The position numbers and the translations under genes were made by a program. This document shows, one piece after another, positions 50,619 through 60,246 of a DNA stretch of 64,000 nucleotides. This DNA comes from Bdellovibrio sp. KM01 (GTDB taxonomy: Bacteria > Bdellovibrionota > Bdellovibrionia > Bdellovibrionales > Bdellovibrionaceae). Within the stretch, counting starts at the first letter, position 1. Every line of letters starts with the position of its first letter. The notes under the pieces are model-generated. The model was not told where the DNA came from. It ran no database searches and saw only the letters and a program-made list of their open reading frames with translations. The stretch is taken from NCBI RefSeq assembly GCF_013752535.1, contig NZ_CP058348.1, positions 1,178,001 through 1,242,000 of the forward strand, in the 5' to 3' direction.

Positions 50619-52616
50619 ATGAAAAAACTAATCATCTCAATGTTTGTTTTCGCTCTGGCTCAACATTCTTTTGCTGCTGAAATCGGCGAAGATCCTTACA
50701 AGAAAATTGAGCACGTCACTTTGAAAAACGGTATGCAGATTTTCTTGGCCCCTAGTGAAGAAGCCACCACGACAGAGCTTCGTTTAGAAGTCGGTGTCGG
50801 TTGGGAAGTCGAACGCCAAGGTGAGTATGGGATGTCTCACTTGCTTGAGCACGTTTTGTTCAGAGATAAGCAATTGAAAGACGAAATGACTTATCTGCAG
50901 TTGATTAAGGAAGCGGGTGGCAGTGCCAATGGGACGACAATGCCTCGGCAAACTGCTTATTTTGGATCAATTCCTGCGAAAAAGGGAACTTGGTTGCTGG
51001 AAAGCTTCGGTAAGATGATTCTTGAGCCCAGCATTATTCCTGAATACGTTGAAAAAGAAAAAGGTACGGTCGAACTTGAGATCGGCCGCCCAGGTCCTAT
51101 CTCTGAAACATTGGGTTTTAATCCGATGGACTACATCTATCCGGCATATTTTAAAGGTCCAAGCTTTATGAAGAGTGAGTTTGGAATTTCGGAGGACGAT
51201 GATAAGTTCACTCGCACAGAGGAACAGCTTTCCAATCGCCGTCTGCAAGTGGATCAGCTGAAAACGCACTATGCGGATTGGTATTATCCAGCAAACATGA
51301 AACTTTTCGTGGCAGGTAAATACGACCGCGCTCAAATCATGGCAGAGATCAATAAGCGCTGGGCAAGTCTTCCGGCAAGAGAAGGCAAAAAACTAAAAGC
51401 TCCGCCAACTCCAAAGCCTGCAGATCGTCCTTACGTCCGTCGTATTCTGTGGGAGGATACTCCCTATGTTTATATCGGTGGTAAATCTTGGAATCGAACT
51501 TTCAAGGACATCGTGATTGCAGCCTCCTATATGGAGTTCTTGTCACATCGTTTGATGAAGGAAATCCGTAACGTCAAAGGCCAGACTTATTCTGCGAGAA
51601 GCTTTGATTACTACTCGTATGGTTATGGCTATGGAGCTTTGCAATTCCAAACTCCCAAGGAGCATCTGCAAGAGAACATCGATATCGCAAAATCGTACTT
51701 GCAAAACGAGGCTCGCGACGGAAAGTTCACCGAAGCACAAATGAAAGAAGCGATCACGCTTTACCTTTCTGAATATCAGCTGATGGGTCGTGATGCTGAA
51801 AAGATGATGCATCTGGCAGGTAACTATGAAAACCAACTGGTGGAGTACGGTTCATTCCAGTCGCCATTCGAGATTCTTCAAAATGTGACGTTAGAAGACT
51901 ATAATAAGAGCCTGCAGGCAACGTTTGACGAAAAGCACGCTTATGATGTGGTTTATACACCAGCGATGTTTTTCTCTTTTGATGTGTATTTGATGTACTT
52001 CCTGGTCGCAGTGGGTTCGTTCATTGGTCTGCGCAGACTCTTTACGAAACCGTTTGCTCACGATCGCCTGCAATGGATTCGTAAAGTTAAGTACCCTCCG
52101 GTTAAAGCCTTGGAAGCATTGGGTGTGATCGTCATGTATTACGGGGTTATTCACACGCAATTATTCTTAAGCTCTCTGTTTACGAGCTCCCAGTTCGTGC
52201 AATCGCATTTATTCTTGTCACAATATGTGTATGGGGCCGTTTGGATGTTTGCGACAATTCTGGTGGCGCAAGGCGTGTTCTCGTTAATGCCAAGAAAGCT
52301 TATGGTGGTCGATGGAAAATTGATGATCAAAAGTCTGACTTACTATTCGAAAGTTATTCCTTTGGATCAGATCGCAAAGGTTGAGTCCTTTAATTACTTT
52401 AAGAAGGCCTTTGATATTAAACTTTGGATCAAGCAGGTGAACTTCAGATATTTCTTTGTGAATCCAATGTTCTGGCAAAAAGGTCTGATGGTTGAATTGA
52501 AGAATGGAAAGGCCTATTACTTTGGTGTGAATGACGCCGAAAAGTCCTGCAAAGAGTTGGTAGGACTCCTCCCAGGAAAAGAAAAAACAGACGGCGAGAT
52601 TTCCAAAGCCGCTTAA
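50619..52616 (+). CDS. M16 zinc protease fused to membrane helices and PH-like domain
   Basis: The 665-residue protein has a signal peptide (LIISMFVFALAQHSFA). One M16 catalytic lobe follows with H74-L-L-E77-H78 and a likely third ligand near E152-E154 (GTVELEI), then about 300 residues typical of M16. From about residue 445 it turns into a TM region (FDVYLMYFLVAVGSFIGL, VYGAVWMFATILVAQGVF) and ends in a beta-rich PH-like segment (LMVVDGKLMIKSLTYYSKVI, GLMVELKNGKAYYFGV). The second M16 lobe is missing. Secreted catalytic part and a membrane tail suggest a periplasm-facing, tethered protease. Confidence 0.85.
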   Translation: MKKLIISMFVFALAQHSFAAEIGEDPYKKIEHVTLKNGMQIFLAPSEEATTTELRLEVGVGWEVERQGEYGMSHLLEHVLFRDKQLKDEMTYLQLIKEAGGSANGTTMPRQTAYFGSIPAKKGTWLLESFGKMILEPSIIPEYVEKEKGTVELEIGRPGPISETLGFNPMDYIYPAYFKGPSFMKSEFGISEDDDKFTRTEEQLSNRRLQVDQLKTHYADWYYPANMKLFVAGKYDRAQIMAEINKRWASLPAREGKKLKAPPTPKPADRPYVRRILWEDTPYVYIGGKSWNRTFKDIVIAASYMEFLSHRLMKEIRNVKGQTYSARSFDYYSYGYGYGALQFQTPKEHLQENIDIAKSYLQNEARDGKFTEAQMKEAITLYLSEYQLMGRDAEKMMHLAGNYENQLVEYGSFQSPFEILQNVTLEDYNKSLQATFDEKHAYDVVYTPAMFFSFDVYLMYFLVAVGSFIGLRRLFTKPFAHDRLQWIRKVKYPPVKALEALGVIVMYYGVIHTQLFLSSLFTSSQFVQSHLFLSQYVYGAVWMFATILVAQGVFSLMPRKLMVVDGKLMIKSLTYYSKVIPLDQIAKVESFNYFKKAFDIKLWIKQVNFRYFFVNPMFWQKGLMVELKNGKAYYFGVNDAEKSCKELVGLLPGKEKTDGEISKAA

Positions 52617-52618
52617 AA

Positions 52619-52655
52619 CGAAAAAAGCCAGAGTCTCCTCTGGCTTTTCTTTTTT
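52619..52655. terminator. Bidirectional terminator
   Basis: GCCAGAG/CTCTGGC, TCTC loop, A and T tails; between convergent genes. Confidence 0.9.
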
Positions 52656-52670
52656 TCGCGGTTTTAGCGA

Positions 52671-53540
52671 TTAGAACTTGTTAATTTTATCAACCAATTC
52701 AGGGTAATCGATGAATGGGTTTCTATTGCCTTGAACAGTTAGGATCGCGTTGTTGCGAGCCATTTCTTCTTCGTCCACGGGATCTTCTTTGTCCCATTTA
52801 CGCAAGAAAGCTTCTTGGCGTGGGCTGATTGGCAAGCTGTAGTGTACGGAGAAATAGAACAATGCACGAGCTACGTTCCCTTTGTGAGCTTGTGGTGGTT
52901 CGAAAACATCTGGTCCGCCACCGCCAACAGCCTTACCGAAACGAGCCACTGGGCATTTCAATGTTTTGTTATCTTTTTCAACTTCACCGAACTCGTAGTT
53001 ACCACGAGTAGAGTTCATTTCGTTGTCTGTTGGATATAAGTGATGCAAATCAGATTTTTGCATTGCTACATTGAACTGACCAGAGAAACGGCTTTGTGGC
53101 CAAGTGTGCTCGGTGTTCAAAATGTTACCATCTGGGTATTTGCCTGGAGCTGGGCCGCGACCAGAAGCAAATTCAGATTCAGTTCTGTAAACTTGGCAAT
53201 AAACGTCTGGAAGAGCGTATTGGCCGTCAACTTTAGTCAAATAGTAGGTACCCATCAACCAAGCGCGTGCACCATCATATCCCAAAGAGATGTGTTGGTA
53301 GCAACCTTCGCCAGAGCAGTTTTCAGAAATTTTGTCGTAACCGTTAGCAACTTGTTTGTGCTGGTTGCGAAGGATGTAAGCGATTCTGCTTTTCAAAGCT
53401 TCGTTAGAAGCGCCGTTAGCAAGATCTTGGTAGAATTCTTCACCGTAATATGAAATTCCGTGAGAAAGGGGAGCGGCGTTGATCGAGATCGCGAAGAACA
53501 TCGAGCAGACAACTAGAACTAAAGAAAGCATTGCTTTCAT
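52671..53540 (-). CDS. endA: Secreted endonuclease I
   Basis: The 289-residue protein has a signal peptide (LSLVLVVCSMFFAISINAAP). The endonuclease I core has ILNTEHTWPQSRF (catalytic His region), DLHHLYPTDNEMNSTRGNY, and FEPPQAHKGNVARALFYF. The family cleaves DNA and RNA non-specifically at the cell exterior or periplasm. GGAGGT is well placed before ATG 53540. In a predator this could help digest prey DNA (inference). Several Cys suggest disulphides. Confidence 0.92.
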   Translation of the reverse strand: MKAMLSLVLVVCSMFFAISINAAPLSHGISYYGEEFYQDLANGASNEALKSRIAYILRNQHKQVANGYDKISENCSGEGCYQHISLGYDGARAWLMGTYYLTKVDGQYALPDVYCQVYRTESEFASGRGPAPGKYPDGNILNTEHTWPQSRFSGQFNVAMQKSDLHHLYPTDNEMNSTRGNYEFGEVEKDNKTLKCPVARFGKAVGGGGPDVFEPPQAHKGNVARALFYFSVHYSLPISPRQEAFLRKWDKEDPVDEEEMARNNAILTVQGNRNPFIDYPELVDKINKF

Positions 53541-53780
53541 GGGACCTCCATAGACAGGCATTAACGGTGCCCGGTAGATACGCGATTCCATATTAATCGC
53601 TTATATGCGGTTTATCTTGCCCAATGGTTTGTCCCATCATCCAAAAAGAGGCAACTATCATTTCAAAATTGTTAAGGCCACGGGCGTCAATTGTGTAACA
53701 GATGAGCTGAACTAACGTTAAAACACAAATGAGCGCTGAAAATCTTAACAAAACGCTGACTTAATCAACAGCACTGCGAT

Positions 53781-54560
53781 CTACTCGTAGAATTCGACTT
53801 TCTTTTCCTCAATGTCTGTCTGCTCAAGTAGCACTCTTAAAAACTTTGTCGTCGATTTTCGGCCGTAGTTCGTAATCTTCCAAGTGAAGCCATCTTTGAA
53901 TTTGATAACATATAAAGGATTCGTCGAAACCGACTTGTTAGGAGCGATCTGTTTAGCGGCGACGATGATCTGATCAACCTGATCATATGTATAAGTATGA
54001 GTTTTAAACGAAAAGAAGCTATTTAAGATGATCTTATCTTCGCGTAGATACGAGATGTCCCTCAGAACATTTATATAGAAAGCAAGACAGATGATCGCTC
54101 CCCATTTCAAAGCGTACGGGTAGAGCTTCTCTTCATCAAAGCCCTGTCTTTTCGCGTAAAGAAAGCGCAGGATTCTGTAATCGCGCTCACCATACTTTTT
54201 GCGTAAGATAATTGCCACCAATGTCGGCATGCTAAGGAGCGCGTAAAAGAACGCCGGAATTGCTATCGCTGATTCTCCCAGATCCTCGATGGCCAAAAAC
54301 TTTGGCTGAAAACCCAGATAGACGTATCTAAGATTACCGAGCACGTAAAGCAGGCCGACTCCAGTAATAGCGGTAAGAATGAAATAGAGGAAAAGAGAAA
54401 GTAACATGATCTCCGAAAGTTGATTCTGATGTTCAGGAGTTATCTGCGATTCATCAACTTGCGTCGGCCCCAGTGTTTTAGCGTTTTGCATGAGCCAATA
54501 AAAGCCAAAGGTCAAACAACCCGACATCAAGGCAAGACTGATATCAAAAACCAAATTCAT
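53781..54560 (-). CDS. Membrane protein of unknown function
   Basis: A 259-residue protein with about four TM segments (VFDISLALMSGCLTFGFYWL, LMLLSLFLYFILTAITGVGL-like, IAIPAFFYALLSMPTLVAII). A cytoplasmic C-terminal part follows (FKDGFTWKITNYGRKSTTKF) that resembles small PH-like folds. ATG 54560 is chosen with GGGAG upstream. A divergent small gene lies beyond. Function unknown. Confidence 0.7.
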   Translation of the reverse strand: MNLVFDISLALMSGCLTFGFYWLMQNAKTLGPTQVDESQITPEHQNQLSEIMLLSLFLYFILTAITGVGLLYVLGNLRYVYLGFQPKFLAIEDLGESAIAIPAFFYALLSMPTLVAIILRKKYGERDYRILRFLYAKRQGFDEEKLYPYALKWGAIICLAFYINVLRDISYLREDKIILNSFFSFKTHTYTYDQVDQIIVAAKQIAPNKSVSTNPLYVIKFKDGFTWKITNYGRKSTTKFLRVLLEQTDIEEKKVEFYE

Positions 54561-54630
54561 ATTTGCTCCCATTAATATTGTAGGCATACAATATTCATAT
54601 AAACAACATGCTGTTAATTGTGAGGTTTGT

Positions 54631-54859
54631 ATGAATGCTAAACCCGTCGCGATAAAAGTTTTTCTGGGAGTTGCCGCTGTATTGGCTGTGCGCTGAATTG
54701 AAAAGTAAATTGTCCGAGGAAATGTTACCCTTCATAAACGAAACTTCCTATCGCCTGGTCGCCACTCGGCCTCCTTGGGTTGCAGTAAAAAATAGAGGTA
54801 AGGAAACTGTCGTAGTTCGAGTGGGGAAAGATCGCAGTCCCTTTTGCAATCCACAATAG
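54631..54859 (+). pseudogene. Probably frameshifted small secreted protein gene
   Basis: GAGGT and ATG 54631 begin MNAKPVAIKVFLGVAAVLA, a typical signal-peptide start, but the frame stops at 54694-54696. The +1 frame continues smoothly from there (CAELKSKLSEEMLPFINETS to a stop at 54857-54859). A one-base change or sequencing error would join them into a ~76-residue exported protein. Confidence 0.45.
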
Positions 54860-54908
54860 AGCCATATAATAGCTGGTGAACGAGGGAGATTGGTGATACG
54901 TTGCCTTC

Positions 54909-55523
54909 ATGGAAAAACCTTTCTCTCCCTCTGCTGATCGTAACAAAGAACCTATTTTAGAAGTGCTTAAGAAAGTGCTTCGACCTGAGGACCAAGTTTT
55001 GTTGGAAGTGGGATCGGGGACTGGTCAACACGCGATTTATTTTGCGCCGTTTTTTCCGAAGACGACTTGGCAGCCTACCGAGGTGAGTGAAAACCTCCCG
55101 ATGCTAAAGGAAGCCATCAAAGAGGCGGGGATTCGCAATATCAGAACTCCGTACCGTCTAAAAATTGGCGAAGATGATTTTCCGATTCGTACCTATGACG
55201 TGATTTTGACGGTGAATACTTTCCACATCATGCACTGGAAAGAATGTAAGTCCTTTATCAAACTTATCAGTGGTCGCCTGGAAGAGGGCGGCAAAGTTTT
55301 GATTTATGGTCCGTTTAACTATAACGGCAAATTCACAACACCAAGCAATGAGGAATTTGATAAGACATTAAAAGAGCAGGATCCGCAAAGTGGGATTCGT
55401 TCTTTTGAGGATGTGCTGGCAGCGATGTTTAAGAATGGCTTTGAGTTGATTAAAGACTATGAAATGCCGTCCAATAACCGCCTGCTTTATTTCCGTCGCT
55501 TGAAATTCGTCAGCAAACGTTAA
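54909..55523 (+). CDS. DUF938 SAM-dependent methyltransferase
   Basis: The 204-residue protein starts MEKPFSPSADRNKEPILEVL and carries VLLEVGSGTGQHAIYFA (SAM motif I), YDVILTVNTFHIMHWK and GGKVLIYGPFNYNGKFT. These match the DUF938 group, whose target is not known to me. No strong ribosome-binding site near the ATG. Confidence 0.87.
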   Translation: MEKPFSPSADRNKEPILEVLKKVLRPEDQVLLEVGSGTGQHAIYFAPFFPKTTWQPTEVSENLPMLKEAIKEAGIRNIRTPYRLKIGEDDFPIRTYDVILTVNTFHIMHWKECKSFIKLISGRLEEGGKVLIYGPFNYNGKFTTPSNEEFDKTLKEQDPQSGIRSFEDVLAAMFKNGFELIKDYEMPSNNRLLYFRRLKFVSKR

Positions 55524-55646
55524 TATCAGTCCAATCAAGACCAAAGTATCGCATCACTATGAGACCTGATTCGGTCTCATAAAGTTTTTAATGTTTACAC
55601 GCTTGAATGCCGAAGAGTTAGGACCACTAACAAGGAGCGTTCCCGT

Positions 55647-56621
55647 TTGGAAACAGCATCTTCGACCACTTCATCTTCCCAATCGGGCCGCTTTAGCCTT
55701 GAATTCACAGGCAAGGGTTCTGAACTTGCCCTGATCATGCTAAAAAATCTTTTTCTGACGATCATCACGTTGGGGATCTATCGTCCTTGGGCCAAAACTA
55801 ATTTCCGTCGTTACTTGTGGGAAAACGTGCAGTTCATGGGTGACCGTGCCGCTTACGTAGGGACTGGGGAAGAACTGTTTTATGGTTGGTTAAAGCTTTT
55901 TGCGATCATCGCGGCTCTTTTCGGGGTGAGCAATATCGTAAAAGTAGTGGCGCCATTTTTGTCGGTGCCATTGAGTATCGCGGGTATGTTTTTGTGGGCT
56001 TTCGTATTTGCGATAGCGACTTATTCCGGTCTTCGTTACCGTCTGTCGCGTACAACTTGGAGACAGGTGCGCTTTGGTGTGGATAAAGACAAAGAGCAAA
56101 CGAAAGCTTTCCTTAGGCTTTATGCCAAAGGGGTTTTGTATTCGATCCTGACGTTGGGCTTTTACTATTCATACTTTCAAAATCAAAAAAGAGCTTTCTT
56201 GGTGAATCGTATGCGTTTTGGTACGGTTCATTTCTCTTACGATGGCACAGACAAAGACTATTTCGTTCTAAATGCTAAAGGGCTTCTTTTATCGATCATC
56301 ACTTTGGGTTTCTATGGCCCCTGGTACATGGCTAGCGTTATGAAATTTAAAATGGAGCACACCCATTTTCAGGGGGCTCGCATGGAATTTACGATGTCTG
56401 GTAAAGACATCTTCTTTTGTACTTTGATAGCTTACTTGGGCGCGATCTTTTCTTTCGGATTGGCTGTGCCCTGGATATTTGCGTGGGGTCTTGGTAAAAT
56501 CGTTGAAAACATCCATGTTGTTGGTGATGTTGATTTTGCCCAAGTCCACAGTATGAAAAGCGATGGCAGTGCCTTGGCCGATGATATCGTTGCCGAATAC
56601 GATTTGGATCTGGGTTTCTAG
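55647..56621 (+). CDS. YjgN/DUF898 family membrane protein
   Basis: The 324-residue protein has repeated units: FTGKGSELALIMLKNLFLTI with TLGIYRPWAKTNFRRYLWEN, and later YDGTDKDYFVLNAKGLLLSI with TLGFYGPWY. These are the DUF898 (YjgN) repeat and give about six TM segments. TTG 55647 follows AAGGAG. It is 3 bases from the M48 protease gene, with which it probably works or shares control. Confidence 0.86.
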   Translation: METASSTTSSSQSGRFSLEFTGKGSELALIMLKNLFLTIITLGIYRPWAKTNFRRYLWENVQFMGDRAAYVGTGEELFYGWLKLFAIIAALFGVSNIVKVVAPFLSVPLSIAGMFLWAFVFAIATYSGLRYRLSRTTWRQVRFGVDKDKEQTKAFLRLYAKGVLYSILTLGFYYSYFQNQKRAFLVNRMRFGTVHFSYDGTDKDYFVLNAKGLLLSIITLGFYGPWYMASVMKFKMEHTHFQGARMEFTMSGKDIFFCTLIAYLGAIFSFGLAVPWIFAWGLGKIVENIHVVGDVDFAQVHSMKSDGSALADDIVAEYDLDLGF

Positions 56622-56624
56622 TCA

Positions 56625-57686
56625 ATGAGATCTTATCGCGCTAAGTACTTTGACGGCGAAACTCCCTCATCGCAGGAAGTTTTGGTTAAAATAAACGAAG
56701 CCGTTCTGGAAATATCCAAGGACGGACGTTTGCTTGATACGTGGCCGTTAAAATTGCTTCATCGCGATCCGGTCTATATTTCAGTTATTGTCGTCTTGTG
56801 CCAAGGGGAGCCCGATGCTCGTCTCGAAATTCTGGAAAAAGACTTTCTGCAAGAACCTTTATTAAAAGTAAAATTTCAAAAAGAGCAACCGCTGCAGTTC
56901 AAGAAAAGTCAGATTGCCTTATGGCTATCAGCTTTAGTTGTTGCCGTGGGTGTGGTGTTTTTAGCGGTGAAACCCGTCACTAAGATGATTGCGCGAAATA
57001 TCAGTCATGCCCGTGAAAAGCAGATGCTGGGCGCGATCATGCAGTTGCGACCGCCCACGATGTGTCAGCTTTCGGTTTCTCAGGGGATTGCATTTGAAAA
57101 GCTGCTTTCCAAAGTTTATCCAATTCAAGAAGGGGATAAAGAGCTGGGAATTGAGTTTCATGTCATTAAGAATGCCCAAGTGAATGCCTTTGCACTTCCT
57201 GGAGCACAGATTTGGATTTTAAGCGGACTGCTGGAAAAAGCGCAAAGTCCGGAAGAGATCGTCGGAGTTCTGGCCCACGAGATCGAACACGTTAAACAGC
57301 GTCATATTCTGGAGTCCATCGTGCGCAGTACGCTTTTAACTTCGTTGATGGCGATTTCAGTGGGTGATGCATCTGCTGTGTTGGTTGTGGACCCGCACAC
57401 AGCTTCGCAATTCTTTACGTTGAGTTTTGATCGCGAGATGGAAGCTAGCGCTGACAAAGGTGCTTTGAATCGCATGCGTCAGTCTAAAGTTTCCACCCAA
57501 GGGATCATTGATTTATTTAAGCGTCTTGATGAAACGGGTCCTGCTTCCAAGATCCCAGAATTTATTTCTACTCACCCCGCCGGTAAAGCCCGCATTGAAA
57601 TGTTTGAGCCTTATTCGATCGCGGCAGATAATCAGCCGATTTTAACTAAAGAAGAATGGCGAGACTTGAAGCGTGCCTGTCAGTAA
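56625..57686 (+). CDS. M48 family zinc metalloprotease
   Basis: The 353-residue protein has a beta N-terminal part, one TM helix (ALWLSALVVAVGVVFLAV), then a catalytic domain with LAHEIEHVKQRH (H218, E219, H222) and REMEASADKGAL (third ligand). It is similar to BepA/YggG-like M48 enzymes. The preceding DUF898 gene with only 3 bases between them is a known pairing in several bacteria as I recall it; a functional link is inferred. Confidence 0.9.
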   Translation: MRSYRAKYFDGETPSSQEVLVKINEAVLEISKDGRLLDTWPLKLLHRDPVYISVIVVLCQGEPDARLEILEKDFLQEPLLKVKFQKEQPLQFKKSQIALWLSALVVAVGVVFLAVKPVTKMIARNISHAREKQMLGAIMQLRPPTMCQLSVSQGIAFEKLLSKVYPIQEGDKELGIEFHVIKNAQVNAFALPGAQIWILSGLLEKAQSPEEIVGVLAHEIEHVKQRHILESIVRSTLLTSLMAISVGDASAVLVVDPHTASQFFTLSFDREMEASADKGALNRMRQSKVSTQGIIDLFKRLDETGPASKIPEFISTHPAGKARIEMFEPYSIAADNQPILTKEEWRDLKRACQ

Positions 57687-57703
57687 GGTATCTTTAAAGT
57701 GCG

Positions 57704-58849
57704 ATGTCAAAAGTTATATTTTCACCAGCACAAGTGCGCGCGCTTTGGTTGCAGTCTCAAGGATTGCACGAAGCCCGTCCTTTTGGTAGCGGCCCCAAAG
57801 CTGTCGTCAAAGCCATCAAGCACTTGGGATATGTGCAGATTGATACTATCCATGTGATCGAACGTTCGCATCATCATATTTTGTATTCGCGAATTCCTGA
57901 TTACAAAAGGTCCTACCTACATCTGGCACAAACCAAAGATAAAACCGTTTTTGAGTATTGGACTCATGCCTTAGCTTATATTGCGACGGATGATTTTAAA
58001 TACTTCATCCGAGACATGAAGCGGAGAAAAGAAAATCCTTCAAGCTGGTATAAGGATGTGACAGCCGCTGATGTCAAAAAAGTATTAGGCACGGTTAAAA
58101 AGCAGGGTGCGATTTCAATTCGTGATGTAAATGATGAAGAACTTGTGGAAAAAGATCATCCGTGGGCCAGCAAAAAACCATCCAAGCGGCATTTGCAGTG
58201 CGCCTTTAACGGTGGAGATTTAGTTATCGCCGAACGTATCGGCATGCTTAAAAAGTATGAACTGACGGATCGCCATTTTGGTTGGGCGAAACGACCGAAG
58301 GCGGCCACCCAGGCTGAAGTGTTTGATTATCATATTGATCGAGCGTTGCAGTCGCAAGGGGTGGTCAGCTTAGAGTCCATCGCATATATGCAAAAGGCAG
58401 CATTTAAAAAGGAAATTTCTAAGCGAATCGAAGCTCGAGTTCGTAAGAGATTGTTATCGCCTTTGGAAATTACCGGGGCTGAGAAAGTTCAGTTTTGGAT
58501 TGATCCCGAGCATTTGGATTCAGAAATTCCGGAAGCGAATGATCTGACACATATTTTATCGCCTTTTGATCCATTGGTGATTCAGCGTAAGCGCTTTAAT
58601 ATGTTCTTTGGTTACGATCATAGATTTGAGGCATATTTGCCAAAGGCAAAGCGCAAATACGGATATTTCACTTTGCCAGTGATTATTGGCGATCAGGCTG
58701 TTGCGGTGTTAGATCTAAAAACAGATCGTCAAAATCAGGAACTATTGATCCAGCAGTGGAGCTGGCTGGGGAAGCATAAATCAAAAACGAATAAAGAATT
58801 GATCGAAGGCGAGCTGAACCGTTTTGAAAAGTTTCAGCTCGCAAAATAG
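57704..58849 (+). CDS. YcaQ/AlkX-like winged-helix DNA glycosylase
   Basis: The 381-residue protein has the HTH_42 family opening and YVQIDTIHVIERSHHHILYS with the catalytic Q45-x-D47. EYWTHALAYIA and the C-terminal LSPFDPLVIQRKRFNMFFGY segment also match. YcaQ repairs interstrand cross-links; others act on bulky alkyl adducts. It appears full-length. It follows the M48 gene by 17 bases and converges with the HExxH gene. Confidence 0.88.
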   Translation: MSKVIFSPAQVRALWLQSQGLHEARPFGSGPKAVVKAIKHLGYVQIDTIHVIERSHHHILYSRIPDYKRSYLHLAQTKDKTVFEYWTHALAYIATDDFKYFIRDMKRRKENPSSWYKDVTAADVKKVLGTVKKQGAISIRDVNDEELVEKDHPWASKKPSKRHLQCAFNGGDLVIAERIGMLKKYELTDRHFGWAKRPKAATQAEVFDYHIDRALQSQGVVSLESIAYMQKAAFKKEISKRIEARVRKRLLSPLEITGAEKVQFWIDPEHLDSEIPEANDLTHILSPFDPLVIQRKRFNMFFGYDHRFEAYLPKAKRKYGYFTLPVIIGDQAVAVLDLKTDRQNQELLIQQWSWLGKHKSKTNKELIEGELNRFEKFQLAK

Positions 58850-58851
58850 AT

Positions 58852-60246
58852 TTAAAGATCTTCCAGGCGTTTTGACCAGTAATATGGAACAATCTTTTTC
58901 ATCTTAAAGTCACCGAACTCTTTGGCGCGGACCCAGGGAGTGTCTTTAGATTTTTTTACCATCATAAAGCCTTTGTTCGAAATACCCATGATGTAGCCAT
59001 TTTCCATTTCCGCAAAGGATGTGATATTTGGATAGGTCTTTGCTTTGACGTCAACTTTAAGATCTGCATCGCGAGTTGCCGCGAAATCTTTCGGTTTCGG
59101 CATCGAGTAGACTTTTCCATCGCTCATTAACAGTAATAAGGAATTGTTCCAAGTTTGATAGCGATCAGCGAAAGCCACCGGTTTAAGTTCGTTAAAACGA
59201 TATGTTAAGAACCCGTCGCCATCCATACATTTTAAGTCATTTTTAAATAAAAAACAGTTGTCGACATTTGCATAAATATCTTCGATTTCTGCTCTTTCGG
59301 ACGGGGACATGCCGCTAAAGGCCTTGATTAAAGTTCCTTCGCGAAGGATCCACTCGCGGGTAAAATCATACTTTGTAACAGTGCCATTTTCGAAAAAGAC
59401 GGTTGGCAATCCCGCGTGCAAAGTGAGGCCGATGGTTTTGTCGGTAAATTCTGCAAGTCGGTATTCTTGATTTCCCTGATAGAAGGCAAGAATATTGTCG
59501 TCATCCAGAAAAATGCCACCTTTTTGCAGTCCCAGGGGAGCTTTATTGAAGTTGTTCAAGGCGCCCAGCACGATGTTCGAACGGGATTCTTGTTTGACGG
59601 CTTCATTTTTTGTCGTCATGTAGACTTGAAATTGAAAGCCCAGGGAAATGCCATAGGAACCCTGTTCTTGATAAGTATTGTCACAAGCACCTTCAGTAGA
59701 TTCTAAAATTCCGTGGGTGCAGTCCACATGGACGAAGCCATCAATGTGGCGAGCCTCGTGAACTAAAAAACCAGCGGCTTGATTCGGCGTACTTTTTTTC
59801 ATTGAAGGGCAAAGATGCATGATGCCTTGGTCTGCTTCGGAAAAAAACACTCTGGCGGCAGTACTTTCTTCGCAGTCGGAGTCGTCAGCTGTCTCGATTT
59901 GAATTTTTTTAATACGTTTCTTAAGGAAATTGATCCCGCCTTCTTTACTAATTAAAGTTTGAAAGTTCGACGGGATTTTGCCATTGGGCATTTTGCGTAG
60001 ATAGTCGATGCCTTGCAAGGCCACTTTAAAGATACCCTGATCGCAGACATCCATTTCAGAGTAAGTCTTAGTGACTTCGCCAAAGCCGTTGATGTCTTCA
60101 AATTGGTATTGGGACAAAGCGTATCTTAATAACTCTGGATTGATACATTCTTTGCCGGTGTCTTCTGCCTGAGCCGCTCCTGTACAGAAAAAAATCAAGC
60201 CTGAAGCGAGAATTCCAAGAATAGTTTTAGGTTTAAAAATTCTCAT
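58852..60246 (-). CDS. Secreted protein with HExxH motif
   Basis: The 464-residue protein has a signal peptide (ILASGLIFFCTGAAQA). H163-E164-A-R-H167 (FLVHEARHIDGFVH) gives a HExxH zinc-binding motif with nearby H173 and H178 as possible further ligands. The C-terminal half has repeats such as NGYIMGISNKGFMM that look like propeller strands. No known protease family recognised. The start overlaps the upstream gene by ATGA, so the two are coupled. Confidence 0.7.
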   Translation of the reverse strand: MRIFKPKTILGILASGLIFFCTGAAQAEDTGKECINPELLRYALSQYQFEDINGFGEVTKTYSEMDVCDQGIFKVALQGIDYLRKMPNGKIPSNFQTLISKEGGINFLKKRIKKIQIETADDSDCEESTAARVFFSEADQGIMHLCPSMKKSTPNQAAGFLVHEARHIDGFVHVDCTHGILESTEGACDNTYQEQGSYGISLGFQFQVYMTTKNEAVKQESRSNIVLGALNNFNKAPLGLQKGGIFLDDDNILAFYQGNQEYRLAEFTDKTIGLTLHAGLPTVFFENGTVTKYDFTREWILREGTLIKAFSGMSPSERAEIEDIYANVDNCFLFKNDLKCMDGDGFLTYRFNELKPVAFADRYQTWNNSLLLLMSDGKVYSMPKPKDFAATRDADLKVDVKAKTYPNITSFAEMENGYIMGISNKGFMMVKKSKDTPWVRAKEFGDFKMKKIVPYYWSKRLEDL

